NCBI GenBank assembly: GCA_934193515.1
Contig: CAKPVJ010000009.1
Coordinates: 5,568 to 69,567 of the forward strand
Reading direction: 5' to 3'
Length of the DNA stretch: 64,000 nt
From: an uncultured Megasphaera sp.
GTDB lineage: Bacteria; Bacillota; Negativicutes; Veillonellales; Megasphaeraceae
A program made the translations under genes and the position numbers. Positions 56,515 to 64,000 of this stretch are shown in pieces (positions within the stretch are counted from its first letter, which is position 1; every line of letters starts with the position of its first letter). The notes under the pieces are model-generated. The model saw only the letters and a list, made by a program, of their open reading frames with translations. It was not told the DNA's origin and did not search any database.

Positions 56515-59121
56515 TTATATCATTTCGGTTTGTACATGCAGTGCAGCCTCTGCCGTTGTATCTGTCGTCTGTGCACTATATGCCAAATATATCTTAGCCA
56601 TACGGGCAATATCTTCTTCTGCCAGTCCCAAATCAGCAGTCCGTACATCAAGCTGCAATTGTTTTTCTATATCTAACAGCCGGGTCGTACAATCATTGGC
56701 CGTAAAACCTCCTAAGGTGCGTGCTATTTTTCCATACCGGAATATATCCTGCTTGCAGGCCAAATCCAGCAACAGCGGATAGACTGCCGGAAGAACATCT
56801 TCATATACCATATGAACCAACGCCGCCGCTTTTTTCATGCCGCATAACAGCACATTGCCCGTGCCGTATCCAACCATACAGCTAATGATACTGCCAAGGA
56901 CTACTTTTTCCCAATCCTGTTCACTGGCTGTATCCGTATATACGGATACCAAGTGGTCTTGCAGCAGCGATAAGCCGTACAGCGCCATCGCATCGGCTAA
57001 CGGCTGTGCCGTATGAGCCGTATAGGCATTGATCGTACGGCAGATAGCCGCAAATCCGGCCAGGGCAATTTCTTTTTTGCGCATCGATTTCATGCATGCC
57101 GGATCGACCAAAACAGCCGCCGCATTCGCACTGGGACTGTATACCGCTTGTTCGTTTCCAGTGTCATCTTTCCACATGACAACACCATGAAACGCTTCTT
57201 CTACATCATAAGTCGCCGGAATAATGACCAACGGAATATGCTTTTTCCATTCTTTTTCTGCTGCGTATACAATTTGCTTAGCACTGACAATGGCATCATT
57301 GCCGCCAACGGCCACTACCATATCTCCCTGCATTTGCTGCAGCTGCGCCAAGCCGTTTTGAATCATGACCTGTTGTGTTTTGTTGTCACCGTGGGCAAAC
57401 ACCGTGTACGTTATCTTGGCCTGATCAAAACTATCGGTAATCGTTTCCCATGTATCTGCTATACGTTTTGCCGTCGAATCCGTAACGAATAGAGCCTGTT
57501 CACCATATGCTTTGACAAGCCTGCCGGCTTTGCGGCATGTATGCGAGCCAAAAATCATATTGGACGGCATGAAAAAGGAAAAATTGAGAGGCCGTTCTGC
57601 ATATGTCACAGCACCTTCGGACTGTACTTCTTTCAGCGCATCTGCCATAGCCTGGCCAAATGCCAAATCGCGGGCTGTTTCTGTTTGCGGTTCCAAAGCA
57701 ACATCGACATGCGTAGCAAATTTTTCTCCATACCGGGCTTTACAGAATACGCCAAATCCCAGGCCCAATACAGACCAGCCCAGGACCATCGCCCATTCCT
57801 GCGGTACCAACGCGGCGCCGGAACCAGGAATGATATACATCGCAACCATAAAGCCGGACATCAAAACAGCCATCGTGCCGACCAGTTTATAATGCCCTAC
57901 GCGATAGGGACGAGGCATATCCGGAGCTTTGGAACGAAGAATAATAAAGGAAACAGCTACCATGCAGTACGCAGCACAGCAGCCAAAGTTGCCGGCATCT
58001 ACAACCCAGACAAGCATTTTCTTGCCAAAAAACGGTGCAATAACGGAAAGCAGGCCAATGAGCAGCAACGCATTGACAGGACTTTTATATTTTTTGTGCA
58101 GTTTGGCAAATACATGAGGAATCATATACGATTCAGCCATCGAATACATTGCACGGCTGCCGCCTATCAAAAACGAATTCCAACTCGTAATAATCCCGCA
58201 CAGCCCGCCAATAATCAAGACTTTGGCCATGATGGTACTGCCAAAGGCCGTGGCCATAGCATCTGCCGTAACCAAGCCGCCGACCCCTTTCATAGCATTG
58301 GCAATCGCCGTGTTGTTCATCACATAACCTACACCAAAAATAATAAGTGCATAAAACGCAACCGCTAATATAATGGATAAAATAAGAATCCGGCCGATTT
58401 TTTTCAATGATACGGAAATTTCTTCAGCAGCCTGCGGGATAACATCAAAGCCGATAAAGAAGAACGGCGTCATGACAGCAACAGCCAGCGTCCCTTTCAG
58501 CATATCTGTTGTCGTCGCTCCCATAAAAAGCTGATTATCCAGATTATCCGCCTGGCCGGAAAAAATAGAAGCGGCAATCAAAAGAATACCGACGCCGCCG
58601 ATAATAACGGTTAAAATCGTCTGCAGAATGGCAGCCGTCTTGGTCCCAATAATATTGATATACGTAATAAAAGCAGCGACTAACACGGCCATGGCCAGCC
58701 ACGAAGCATAAATATCAAATCCTTCTACGCTGTATAAATAGCCCTGCAAAAAGTCCGGATAAATATAGGTTACAATCGTCGGCAGTGCGCAGGCTTCAAA
58801 ACATACAACGCTGACATATCCCAGTACAATAGCCCACGTACAAACAAACGACCCAATCGGCCCCATAGCTTTAAAGCTAAAAACATGTTCGCCGCCGCAC
58901 TGCGGCATTGCCGATGTCAGCTCTGCATACGTAAGCCCTACAAAAAATACCATCACGCCGCCAATGACAAAACCGAGCATAGCCCCTACAACGCCGCCCT
59001 GCATAATCCAGTCACCAGTAGACACAACCCAGCCCCAGCCAATCATGGCACCAAAGGCAATAACCAGTATATCCCATGCACTGAGGACTTTATCAAAATC
59101 AGATGCTTTGGTTGCAGCCAT
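56515..59121 (-). CDS. APC amino-acid permease fused to degenerate iron-alcohol-dehydrogenase domain
   Basis: Protein of 868 residues with no stop or frameshift. Residues 1-465 are an APC-type permease of about 12 helices (GAMIGWGWVVSTGDWI in helix 1; FFIGFDVIPQAAEEI in helix 6). A linker (466-508) leads to a complete iron-alcohol-dehydrogenase-like domain (509-868) with the nucleotide loop GGND (606-609, usually GGGS) and IPATYD. The metal ligands are lost: the D...H pair of the family reads GFAAICRT (689-696), and the second His pair region reads GMKKAAALVH (761-770). So the domain is probably a sensor or regulator of the transporter, not an enzyme. It is the last gene of an operon with a class III aminotransferase and a kinase-like protein. 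Confidence 0.88.
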   Translation of the reverse strand: MAATKASDFDKVLSAWDILVIAFGAMIGWGWVVSTGDWIMQGGVVGAMLGFVIGGVMVFFVGLTYAELTSAMPQCGGEHVFSFKAMGPIGSFVCTWAIVLGYVSVVCFEACALPTIVTYIYPDFLQGYLYSVEGFDIYASWLAMAVLVAAFITYINIIGTKTAAILQTILTVIIGGVGILLIAASIFSGQADNLDNQLFMGATTTDMLKGTLAVAVMTPFFFIGFDVIPQAAEEISVSLKKIGRILILSIILAVAFYALIIFGVGYVMNNTAIANAMKGVGGLVTADAMATAFGSTIMAKVLIIGGLCGIITSWNSFLIGGSRAMYSMAESYMIPHVFAKLHKKYKSPVNALLLIGLLSVIAPFFGKKMLVWVVDAGNFGCCAAYCMVAVSFIILRSKAPDMPRPYRVGHYKLVGTMAVLMSGFMVAMYIIPGSGAALVPQEWAMVLGWSVLGLGFGVFCKARYGEKFATHVDVALEPQTETARDLAFGQAMADALKEVQSEGAVTYAERPLNFSFFMPSNMIFGSHTCRKAGRLVKAYGEQALFVTDSTAKRIADTWETITDSFDQAKITYTVFAHGDNKTQQVMIQNGLAQLQQMQGDMVVAVGGNDAIVSAKQIVYAAEKEWKKHIPLVIIPATYDVEEAFHGVVMWKDDTGNEQAVYSPSANAAAVLVDPACMKSMRKKEIALAGFAAICRTINAYTAHTAQPLADAMALYGLSLLQDHLVSVYTDTASEQDWEKVVLGSIISCMVGYGTGNVLLCGMKKAAALVHMVYEDVLPAVYPLLLDLACKQDIFRYGKIARTLGGFTANDCTTRLLDIEKQLQLDVRTADLGLAEEDIARMAKIYLAYSAQTTDTTAEAALHVQTEMI

Positions 59122-59146
59122 ATGAATTCCCCCTCATTCGTTGTAC

Positions 59147-59740
59147 TTACACCTCTTCGAACCGCATTTCGACAAAGGCTTGAATAAATTTAGCCGTCCG
59201 TTCCCATCCCAGTATACTGCTGTCCACTAGCAAATGCCGGTTATGCCGGTCGCCGCGATAGGTTCCTGTAATATATTTATACCGCCGATGAAGCATGCTG
59301 TCATAGTCGTGAATCAATTCAGCAGCTCGTTTTTTCGTTACATGCATCTTATCAACGATTGCCTGTATACGTTTTTCTTCCGGTGCATAAATAAATACAT
59401 TGATAACATTCGGTTCGTCTTTCAAGATATAATCACTGCAGCGGCCAATAATGACGCAGGAATGACGTGCCATTTTATGAATGACCTCGAACTGCGTATA
59501 AATAACTTTATTCGATAAATTCGCATAGCGTGTCCCCAACGACGTATTGATGCCGAAAGGAACAAAGTTTTTATTATCGGCCTGTTCTACCAGCGCTTTA
59601 TCTACGCCGATTTTTTCAACGACCTTATCGACTAAATCCCGATCATAATATTCAATCCCCATAGATGCTGCCAGCATTTTGCCAATTTCCGGCCCGCCGC
59701 TGCCAAACTCGCATCCTACAGTCACCACAAAATGTCTCAT
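59147..59740 (-). CDS. Cytidylate-kinase-like family protein
   Basis: Protein of 197 residues, P-loop kinase fold. The Walker A region is CEFGSGGPEIGK (about 10-21), a variant of the GREYGSGG motif seen in the cytidylate-kinase-like family, followed by a helical lid region rich in Lys and Arg (about 125-155) with HDYDSMLHRRY. Function is not known: these proteins are not the essential CMP kinase, and the substrate might not be a nucleotide. It lies between the aminotransferase gene (63 bases) and the permease-fusion gene (25 bases). RBS GGGGGAG. Confidence 0.85.
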   Translation of the reverse strand: MRHFVVTVGCEFGSGGPEIGKMLAASMGIEYYDRDLVDKVVEKIGVDKALVEQADNKNFVPFGINTSLGTRYANLSNKVIYTQFEVIHKMARHSCVIIGRCSDYILKDEPNVINVFIYAPEEKRIQAIVDKMHVTKKRAAELIHDYDSMLHRRYKYITGTYRGDRHNRHLLVDSSILGWERTAKFIQAFVEMRFEEV

Positions 59741-59753
59741 CCAATCTCCCCCT

Positions 59754-59793
59754 AAAAAAGATGAATGCCTTCTATCCCCTCCATAGAAGGCAT
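59754..59793 (-). terminator. Intra-operon attenuator hairpin
   Basis: A perfect 11-bp stem (59765-59775 with 59783-59793) with a six-U run 5 bases later on the minus strand, between the aminotransferase and the kinase-like gene. It should lower expression of the last two genes. Confidence 0.6.
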
Positions 59794-59803
59794 CCCCACG
59801 TTA

Positions 59804-61021
59804 TTATTTAGTCAATTCTTCGACAGCTTCTTTCAAAATAGCAATCGCTTTGTCTACATGTTCTTTCTGCAAAATCAGCGGCGGAACCAAACGAATAATG
59901 TTGGAACCAATTGCCGTCGTCAGCATATGTTTTTCCAAACATTTGTGTTTAATATCCACACTGTTGACGCCGTCAAATTCAAGCCCTATCATGAGCCCCT
60001 GTCCGCGGGCTTCTTTTAGATGCGGAATTTCTTTTCTTGCCTGTTCCAAGAAATAGGCGCCCATCTTTTTGGCGTTGCCGGCCAAATCCTTATCCAACAG
60101 TTCTGTTACTTCGGCCAATGCGGCTGCACACGATACAGGATGTCCGCCAAAGGTGCTGCCGTGAGAGCCCATCGTAAACGCTTTGGCAACCTTATCAGTT
60201 GCACAAATGGCTGCAATCGGCATGCCGCCGCCCATGGCCTTCGCCATGGAAACAATATCCGGCTTGATGCTGTAATTCATGTAAGACATCACAGCACCCG
60301 TACGGCACCAGCCCGTCTGTACTTCATCCAGCAGCAGCAAAATGCCTTTTTCATCACACAATTTCCGCAGGCCCGTCAAAAATTCTTTCGTTGCCGGATG
60401 AATACCGCCTTCGCCCTGTACCGGTTCCACCATAATGCCAATTGTGTTTTCCGTAACGGCTGCTTTAAATGCTTCCAAATTATTGAATTCCGCATACGTA
60501 AAGCCCGGCGTCATATCGCCAAATCCAATCTGGCAGGCATTATCCGGCTGCCCTGTCGCACTCATGGAACCAAACGTGCGTCCATGAAACGACATCTTAG
60601 CTGTAATAATATTGTATTTATGCGGGCCATATGTTTCTACCCCATATTTACGAGCCATTTTAATCATGGCTTCGTTGGCTTCTGTCCCAGAATTCTGGTA
60701 AAAGATTTTATCCATGCCGATAGTCGTACAAACTTTTTCAGCCAGTAATGCCTGCGGAATAGTATACGGATAGTTGAACGTCTGCATAATATCCATAGCC
60801 TGGTCGATAACAGCCATAACGACTTTATCATTGCAGCTGCCTGCACTGTTGACAGCAATGCCGGCATAGAAATCCAGATACGGTGTCCCCTTTTCATCGT
60901 ATACATACATTCCTTTTGCCCGTTCTGCCAAAAAGTCGTACCGTTCGTACGTTTCAATCATGTACTTCTTTACCTTTGCTTTAATGTCTTCTGCTGTCAA
61001 ACCTGTTTCCGTCAATCGCAT
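59804..61021 (-). CDS. Class III aminotransferase (acetylornithine/GABA-type)
   Basis: Protein of 405 residues, fold type I PLP enzyme. Motifs: NSGTEANEAMIKMAR (PLP phosphate), EPVQGEGG, LLLDEVQTGWCRTG and the lysine in SMAKAMGGGMP. The C-terminal GLMIGLEFDG is also typical. These enzymes use omega-amino donors such as acetylornithine, ornithine, GABA or putrescine. Because it is in one operon with a permease, it may degrade or make an imported diamine or amino acid. ATG 61021 with GGGGG upstream is chosen; the ORF track's earlier TTG at 61027 is possible. A leader with a long hairpin precedes it. Confidence 0.9.
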   Translation of the reverse strand: MRLTETGLTAEDIKAKVKKYMIETYERYDFLAERAKGMYVYDEKGTPYLDFYAGIAVNSAGSCNDKVVMAVIDQAMDIMQTFNYPYTIPQALLAEKVCTTIGMDKIFYQNSGTEANEAMIKMARKYGVETYGPHKYNIITAKMSFHGRTFGSMSATGQPDNACQIGFGDMTPGFTYAEFNNLEAFKAAVTENTIGIMVEPVQGEGGIHPATKEFLTGLRKLCDEKGILLLLDEVQTGWCRTGAVMSYMNYSIKPDIVSMAKAMGGGMPIAAICATDKVAKAFTMGSHGSTFGGHPVSCAAALAEVTELLDKDLAGNAKKMGAYFLEQARKEIPHLKEARGQGLMIGLEFDGVNSVDIKHKCLEKHMLTTAIGSNIIRLVPPLILQKEHVDKAIAILKEAVEELTK

Positions 61022-61073
61022 TGTCAATTCCCCCTATATCCAAATACTATGCAGTAACCACACAAAATAAAAT

Positions 61074-61116
61074 AGAGGCAACGATGTCTAAGATATATCT
61101 CAGCACCATTGCCTCT
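61074..61116 (-). ncRNA. Leader hairpin of the aminotransferase operon (candidate attenuator)
   Basis: On the minus-strand RNA, AGAGGCAAUGGUG pairs with CAUCGUUGCCUCU over 13 bp (two G-U wobbles), and a further 7-bp stem continues inward after a bulged A. AUUUUAUUUUG follows. On the plus strand the two wobbles would be A-C mismatches, so it is meant to form in the operon transcript. No gene lies in 61028-61336 apart from this leader and the two opposing promoters. Confidence 0.6.
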
Positions 61117-61149
61117 GTGTATATTATTTTGTGTTCGTTAACTGTAATC

Positions 61150-61178
61150 ATAATATCACTTAACATTCGTTGTGTCAA
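61150..61178 (-). promoter_or_regulatory. Promoter of the aminotransferase-permease operon
   Basis: TTGACA (61173-61178), a 17-bp spacer, TATTAT (61150-61155). Confidence 0.75.
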
Positions 61179-61269
61179 TGCAATATTTTTATTATTTTTT
61201 ATGTTTTATGATATAAATATATTATATATTGTATATTTTATTTCACTAATCAGCAGTTTTGCATTGGGC

Positions 61270-61300
61270 TTGACTTAAAGCACACTTCAAGTAGTATGAT
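61270..61300 (+). promoter_or_regulatory. MerR-type promoter of the phosphatase gene
   Basis: TTGACT (61270-61275), a 19-bp spacer and TATGAT (61295-61300). The spacer carries ACTTAAAG-N4-CTTCAAGT (61273-61292), an inverted repeat with one mismatch. Aligned with 1725-1755, 24 of 31 bases are identical. Confidence 0.65.
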
Positions 61301-61336
61301 ATCCTATAGAATAAACCATTTCAGGAGGATACAACA

Positions 61337-62641
61337 ATGAATAAAAAAACGCTCGCCAAATGGCTGTGCCCCATTGTGCTCATTGCCTGCGCTGCCGTAT
61401 ACATGTGGGTTCCCGGTGCCAAAACAGTCACCCAGCAAAGTGTAAAAGCTACCAAAGCCGTAGCTGCCCATTATGCTCCCACCAACACCGTGGACGCAGC
61501 CAACATTCGGCAAGTCATTACCAAAGACAGTACCACATCCCGTACCATCATGTGGCAATCGCAATTTTCTGAAGACAAAGCGGTCGTCGAATACCGCCGC
61601 AAAGACAGCGAAGATATATGGGCCGTGCCGGCAGGCAACGAAGCATTTACCGATGACGATACGACGACATACATTCATACAGCTGTACTGACAGACTTAA
61701 CGCCGGGAACCGCTTACGAATATCGCGTCGGCTATGAAAAAAAACGCAGTGACTGGATGCCGCTGCAGACAACGCAGGGAAATACGTTTAAAGCGTTAAT
61801 TTTCCCCGATTCCCAATCCAGCGACTACAGTGCCTGGGCCGCTACCAAAGACCCAGCCTGGCAGGCCAACCCGGATGCTCAGTTTTTTATCAACATGGGC
61901 GATTTAGTCGACAACGGGCAGGACCATTACCAATGGAATGCCTGGTTTGACGTCGTTGCGGACATGGCAAGTCAAATCCCTGTCGCGCCGATTATGGGCA
62001 ATCATGAAACCTACAACAGAGATTGGAAAATCCGCATGCCTGTTGCGTATCTCCATTTGTTTTCCCTGCCTAAACTAGAAAATCCAGACTACCAAAATCA
62101 ATTCTATTCCTTTGATTACGGCGACGTACATTTTATCGTTTTGAACACGCAGATTACAGAAATAGCACAATTCCAGCCGCAGCTGCTGGCAGACGAAATG
62201 GAATGGTTCCGTAAAGACATCGGCAGCACGAACAAAAAATGGAAAGTCGTCTTAATGCATAAAGACCCTCTGCAGTACGGATTTGCCAATCGGCCGGAAC
62301 CTAGAGAAGAAGGCTTCTCTCCCGAAGGAAAAGACTGGATGCCCCTTTTTGATGAATACGGCGTCGATGTCGTCCTTTCCGCCCATCTGCATACCTATCG
62401 CGACCGCGGCCATATTGCCGATTTTAAACGCGATGCGAAAGGTCCCCTGTACATTATCACTGGTGTTGCCGGCAACGTACAATATCCCGGTCTTTGGAAA
62501 CAACATGCCCTGGATGAATACGCAGCTCCCCAACCTGAAACAGACAACTATCTAGTCATGCAGGCCACAGATGATACCCTGTCCTTTAGCAGCTATCTCC
62601 CTTCCGGAGAATTGCTCCATACGAGTACCGTCCAAAAATAA
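61337..62641 (+). CDS. Purple-acid-phosphatase-like metallophosphoesterase, exported
   Basis: Protein of 434 residues. An N-terminal signal peptide or anchor (about 8-28, PIVLIACAAVYMWVPG) is followed by a fibronectin-III-like domain (about 55-145; LTDLTPGTAYEYRVGYE) and a metallophosphatase domain (about 150-430) with GDLVDNG, GNHET and LSAHLHTYRDRG, the sites for two metals. It is expected to work in the periplasm and to remove phosphate from organic phosphates. RBS GGAGG 8 bases upstream. Its promoter has MerR-type architecture. Confidence 0.88.
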   Translation: MNKKTLAKWLCPIVLIACAAVYMWVPGAKTVTQQSVKATKAVAAHYAPTNTVDAANIRQVITKDSTTSRTIMWQSQFSEDKAVVEYRRKDSEDIWAVPAGNEAFTDDDTTTYIHTAVLTDLTPGTAYEYRVGYEKKRSDWMPLQTTQGNTFKALIFPDSQSSDYSAWAATKDPAWQANPDAQFFINMGDLVDNGQDHYQWNAWFDVVADMASQIPVAPIMGNHETYNRDWKIRMPVAYLHLFSLPKLENPDYQNQFYSFDYGDVHFIVLNTQITEIAQFQPQLLADEMEWFRKDIGSTNKKWKVVLMHKDPLQYGFANRPEPREEGFSPEGKDWMPLFDEYGVDVVLSAHLHTYRDRGHIADFKRDAKGPLYIITGVAGNVQYPGLWKQHALDEYAAPQPETDNYLVMQATDDTLSFSSYLPSGELLHTSTVQK

Positions 62642-62654
62642 CTACTGGCATATA

Positions 62655-62706
62655 AAAAAGAGAATGTCGCATGAAATTTTTCATCATCATGCAACATTCT
62701 CTTTTT
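62655..62706 (+). terminator. Terminator of the phosphatase gene
   Basis: A stem of about 18 bp (62656-62673 with 62687-62705, one bulge) with a T-rich end on the plus strand and A run at the other side. It probably also works in reverse. Confidence 0.8.
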
Positions 62707-62783
62707 ACAACGTTTTAAATTTGCTGCAAAAAATTTAAATAAACTTTTTGCATTTACTGCAAACTATAAACTAAAAGTCGTCT

Positions 62784-63495
62784 CCACCTGTAAAACGGGT
62801 GGCTCGACTGACGGCTATAAGCCTTTGTTACTGAAAGCCAGCGTCTCAAGGCGCTGGCTTTAACTTCGTTCAAACCACTGTGCGTTTCACTCGTCACTCA
62901 TCCCTAAAGGGATTGCCCCATCATAATTCAAATTACTTAAATGGGTCTTCATATTCCTTTACACTTAATTTGTCTTTCATTACATATGCCTTTTCCGGTT
63001 CTTGGATATACTTTCGAATCGTTTTTTTCGTTCATTCCAACTGTGCTTACATAGTACCCTTCTGACCAGAAATAGCGATTCCCCAATTTATACTTGAGAT
63101 TAGCGTGCCTGTCGAACATCATAAGTGCTGATTTTCCATTTAAATATCCCATGAACGCAGAAATGCTCATTTCGGTGAAATACTTACCAACATATGCACA
63201 TGGTCGGGCATTAAATGCCTTTCTATGATCTCTACTCCTTTATAGTTGCACAACTGCCTACGTATTTTCCTAAATCGCGTCTGTATTGATTGTAATTTAT
63301 TTTTCGTCTATACTTAGGTGTGAAAACAATATTGATATTTGCACATCCACTTAGTATTCGCTAAATCATTGGTCTTCTTCACCATATGGGTCACTTTTCC
63401 TTTTTAATGTAATAGTGGTTTGGACACCTCTATATTATACAGGAAAGGTAACTTTTTTAGTATAGCTACTGTCGCACACCCGCTATGCGGGTGAT
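62784..63495 (-). mobile_element. Decayed IS200-type insertion sequence
   Basis: A remnant with the tnpA pseudogene inside. Left in the window is a hairpin CCACC-N9-GGTGG (62784-62802), followed by a strong stem (62834-62843 with 62852-62861). On the right is the hairpin CACCCGC-TAT-GCGGGTG (about 63477-63493). Subterminal hairpins instead of terminal inverted repeats are typical for IS200/IS605-family elements. The exact ends are uncertain. Confidence 0.65.
62933..63385 (-). pseudogene. tnpA: IS200-type transposase tnpA, frameshifted
   Basis: Translated in pieces, it gives the Y1 transposase pattern: KTNDLANTKWMCKYQY, then the metal-binding HLMPDHVHMLVSI with the HUH histidines, then SISAFMGYLNGKSALMMFDR and FWSEGYYVSTVG. 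The pieces lie in different frames. Breaks are after residue 23 or so, around 63160 (an in-frame TGA after ISPK), and in the catalytic-tyrosine helix near 63030. The end KEYEDPFK lies in yet another frame. At least three frameshifts make it non-functional. Confidence 0.8.
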
Positions 63496-63546
63496 TTATT
63501 ATTTCGCAAGTATTGCCAGCTCAACAGGGTAAACCCACATAACACT

Positions 63547-63583
63547 AAAAAGACGCATCAGAAAACTCCGATGCGTCTTTTTT
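63547..63583 (-). terminator. Terminator of the rRNA operon
   Basis: A perfect 13-bp stem (63547-63559 with 63570-63582) with U runs on the minus strand, directly after 5S. Confidence 0.88.
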
Positions 63584-63589
63584 ACTAAT

Positions 63590-63702
63590 CAGCGGCTTCC
63601 TATCCTCCCAGGGGGCCTCCCCCCAAGTACTTTCGGCGTTTGCAGGCTTAACTGCTGTGTTCGGCATGGGAACAGGTGGATCCCTACAGCCATCGCCACT
63701 GA
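63590..63702 (-). rRNA. rrf: 5S ribosomal RNA
   Basis: About 113 nt. The ends CAGTGGC and GCCGCTG pair; the conserved CACCTGTTCCCATGCCGAAC loop is present (positions about 63658-63678 on the complement). Transcribed from right to left. Confidence 0.92.
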
Positions 63703-63929
63703 ATTATTTACTTTTCAGGATTTCGTATCCTGACAACTGCATAAAAAGTTTCTTTTCCTTAACGTTCCTTCTATTCTTGGAAATCTGCTAACAGATTCCC
63801 TTACCCACTCTGAACTTCTCTTTCTTCACATGTCATACTTTTCTGTACTCATGCTCTTGAGCGTTCAGAGTAAGCGATTCAGTCAGTTTTGCGCGTCGCT
63901 TTCGCTCCTTCAAAACTGCTTCCCTGCTT
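63703..63929 (-). other. 23S-5S spacer
   Basis: About 225 bases with no tRNA or ORF that I can support. Some stem-forming sequence is visible, as expected for RNase III processing of rRNA. Confidence 0.6.
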
Positions 63930-64000
63930 AAGTCAAGTCCTCGGTCTATTAGTACCGGTCCGCTCCACACATCACTGTGCTTCCACTCCCGGCCTATCTA
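63930..64000 (-). rRNA. rrl: 23S ribosomal RNA, 3' end (partial)
   Basis: The last 71 bases match the conserved end of 23S: GACCGGTACTAATAGACCGAGG on the minus strand includes the universal ACCGGTACTAAT segment, before the GGACTTGACTT tail. The gene runs past the right edge. Confidence 0.92.

Noticed and set aside
62820..62870. Possible guide (omega) RNA of a TnpB system
   Set aside because: No tnpB is present; the stem fits the end of an IS200-type element.
63703..63929. tRNA in the 23S-5S spacer
   Set aside because: No cloverleaf or CCA end found on either strand.
1..64000. CRISPR array or prophage
   Set aside because: No evenly spaced direct repeats and no phage structural or integrase genes are visible.

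Overview
The window looks like the chromosome of an anaerobic Gram-negative-type Firmicute (Negativicutes, Veillonellales; a Megasphaera-like genome is my best guess). This is inferred, not computed. The clues are a SCIFF peptide with its radical SAM maturase, periplasmic proteins anchored by S-layer homology domains, a sufCBDSU operon, HrcA-type (CIRCE) control, split transketolase genes, and many strongly expressed housekeeping genes with GGAGG ribosome binding sites. Most genes lie on the minus strand. The right edge enters an rRNA operon read leftwards (23S end, 5S, terminator).

Left part (1-16.9 kb): a structured intergenic repeat (about 200-392); a DUF362 ferredoxin behind a MerR-type promoter; the sufCBDSU Fe-S operon; the SCIFF locus scfA-scfB plus a small membrane protein; nth, larE, an ADP-ribosylglycohydrolase, pncB, an EamA exporter, and two-subunit transketolase genes behind a three-hairpin leader.

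Middle (16.9-39 kb): two tandem PLP aminotransferases; the translation/transcription operon rimP-nusA-rnpM-ylxQ-infB-rbfA-nrnA-truB-ribF; a tRNA-Leu(CAG); polA-mutM-coaE-lytic transglycosylase; htpG under a CIRCE operator; a phosphohexomutase; an EamA transporter and a HAD phosphatase.

Right part (39-64 kb): a small HMA2/P-type ATPase cluster; a 749-residue membrane-anchored protein of unknown function; two paralogous SLH proteins; asparaginase next to an amino-acid permease; rarD; an operon of nfeD, floA and three less-known genes; and an operon with a class III aminotransferase, a cytidylate-kinase-like protein and an unusual fusion of an APC permease to a degenerate iron-alcohol-dehydrogenase domain. 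A secreted purple-acid-phosphatase-like enzyme, a decayed IS200-type element and the rRNA genes follow.

The strongest candidates for something new are the permease-pseudodehydrogenase fusion and its operon leader, and two unlinked promoters (DUF362 protein and phosphatase) that share a MerR-type architecture with a 19-bp spacer and 24 of 31 identical bases.
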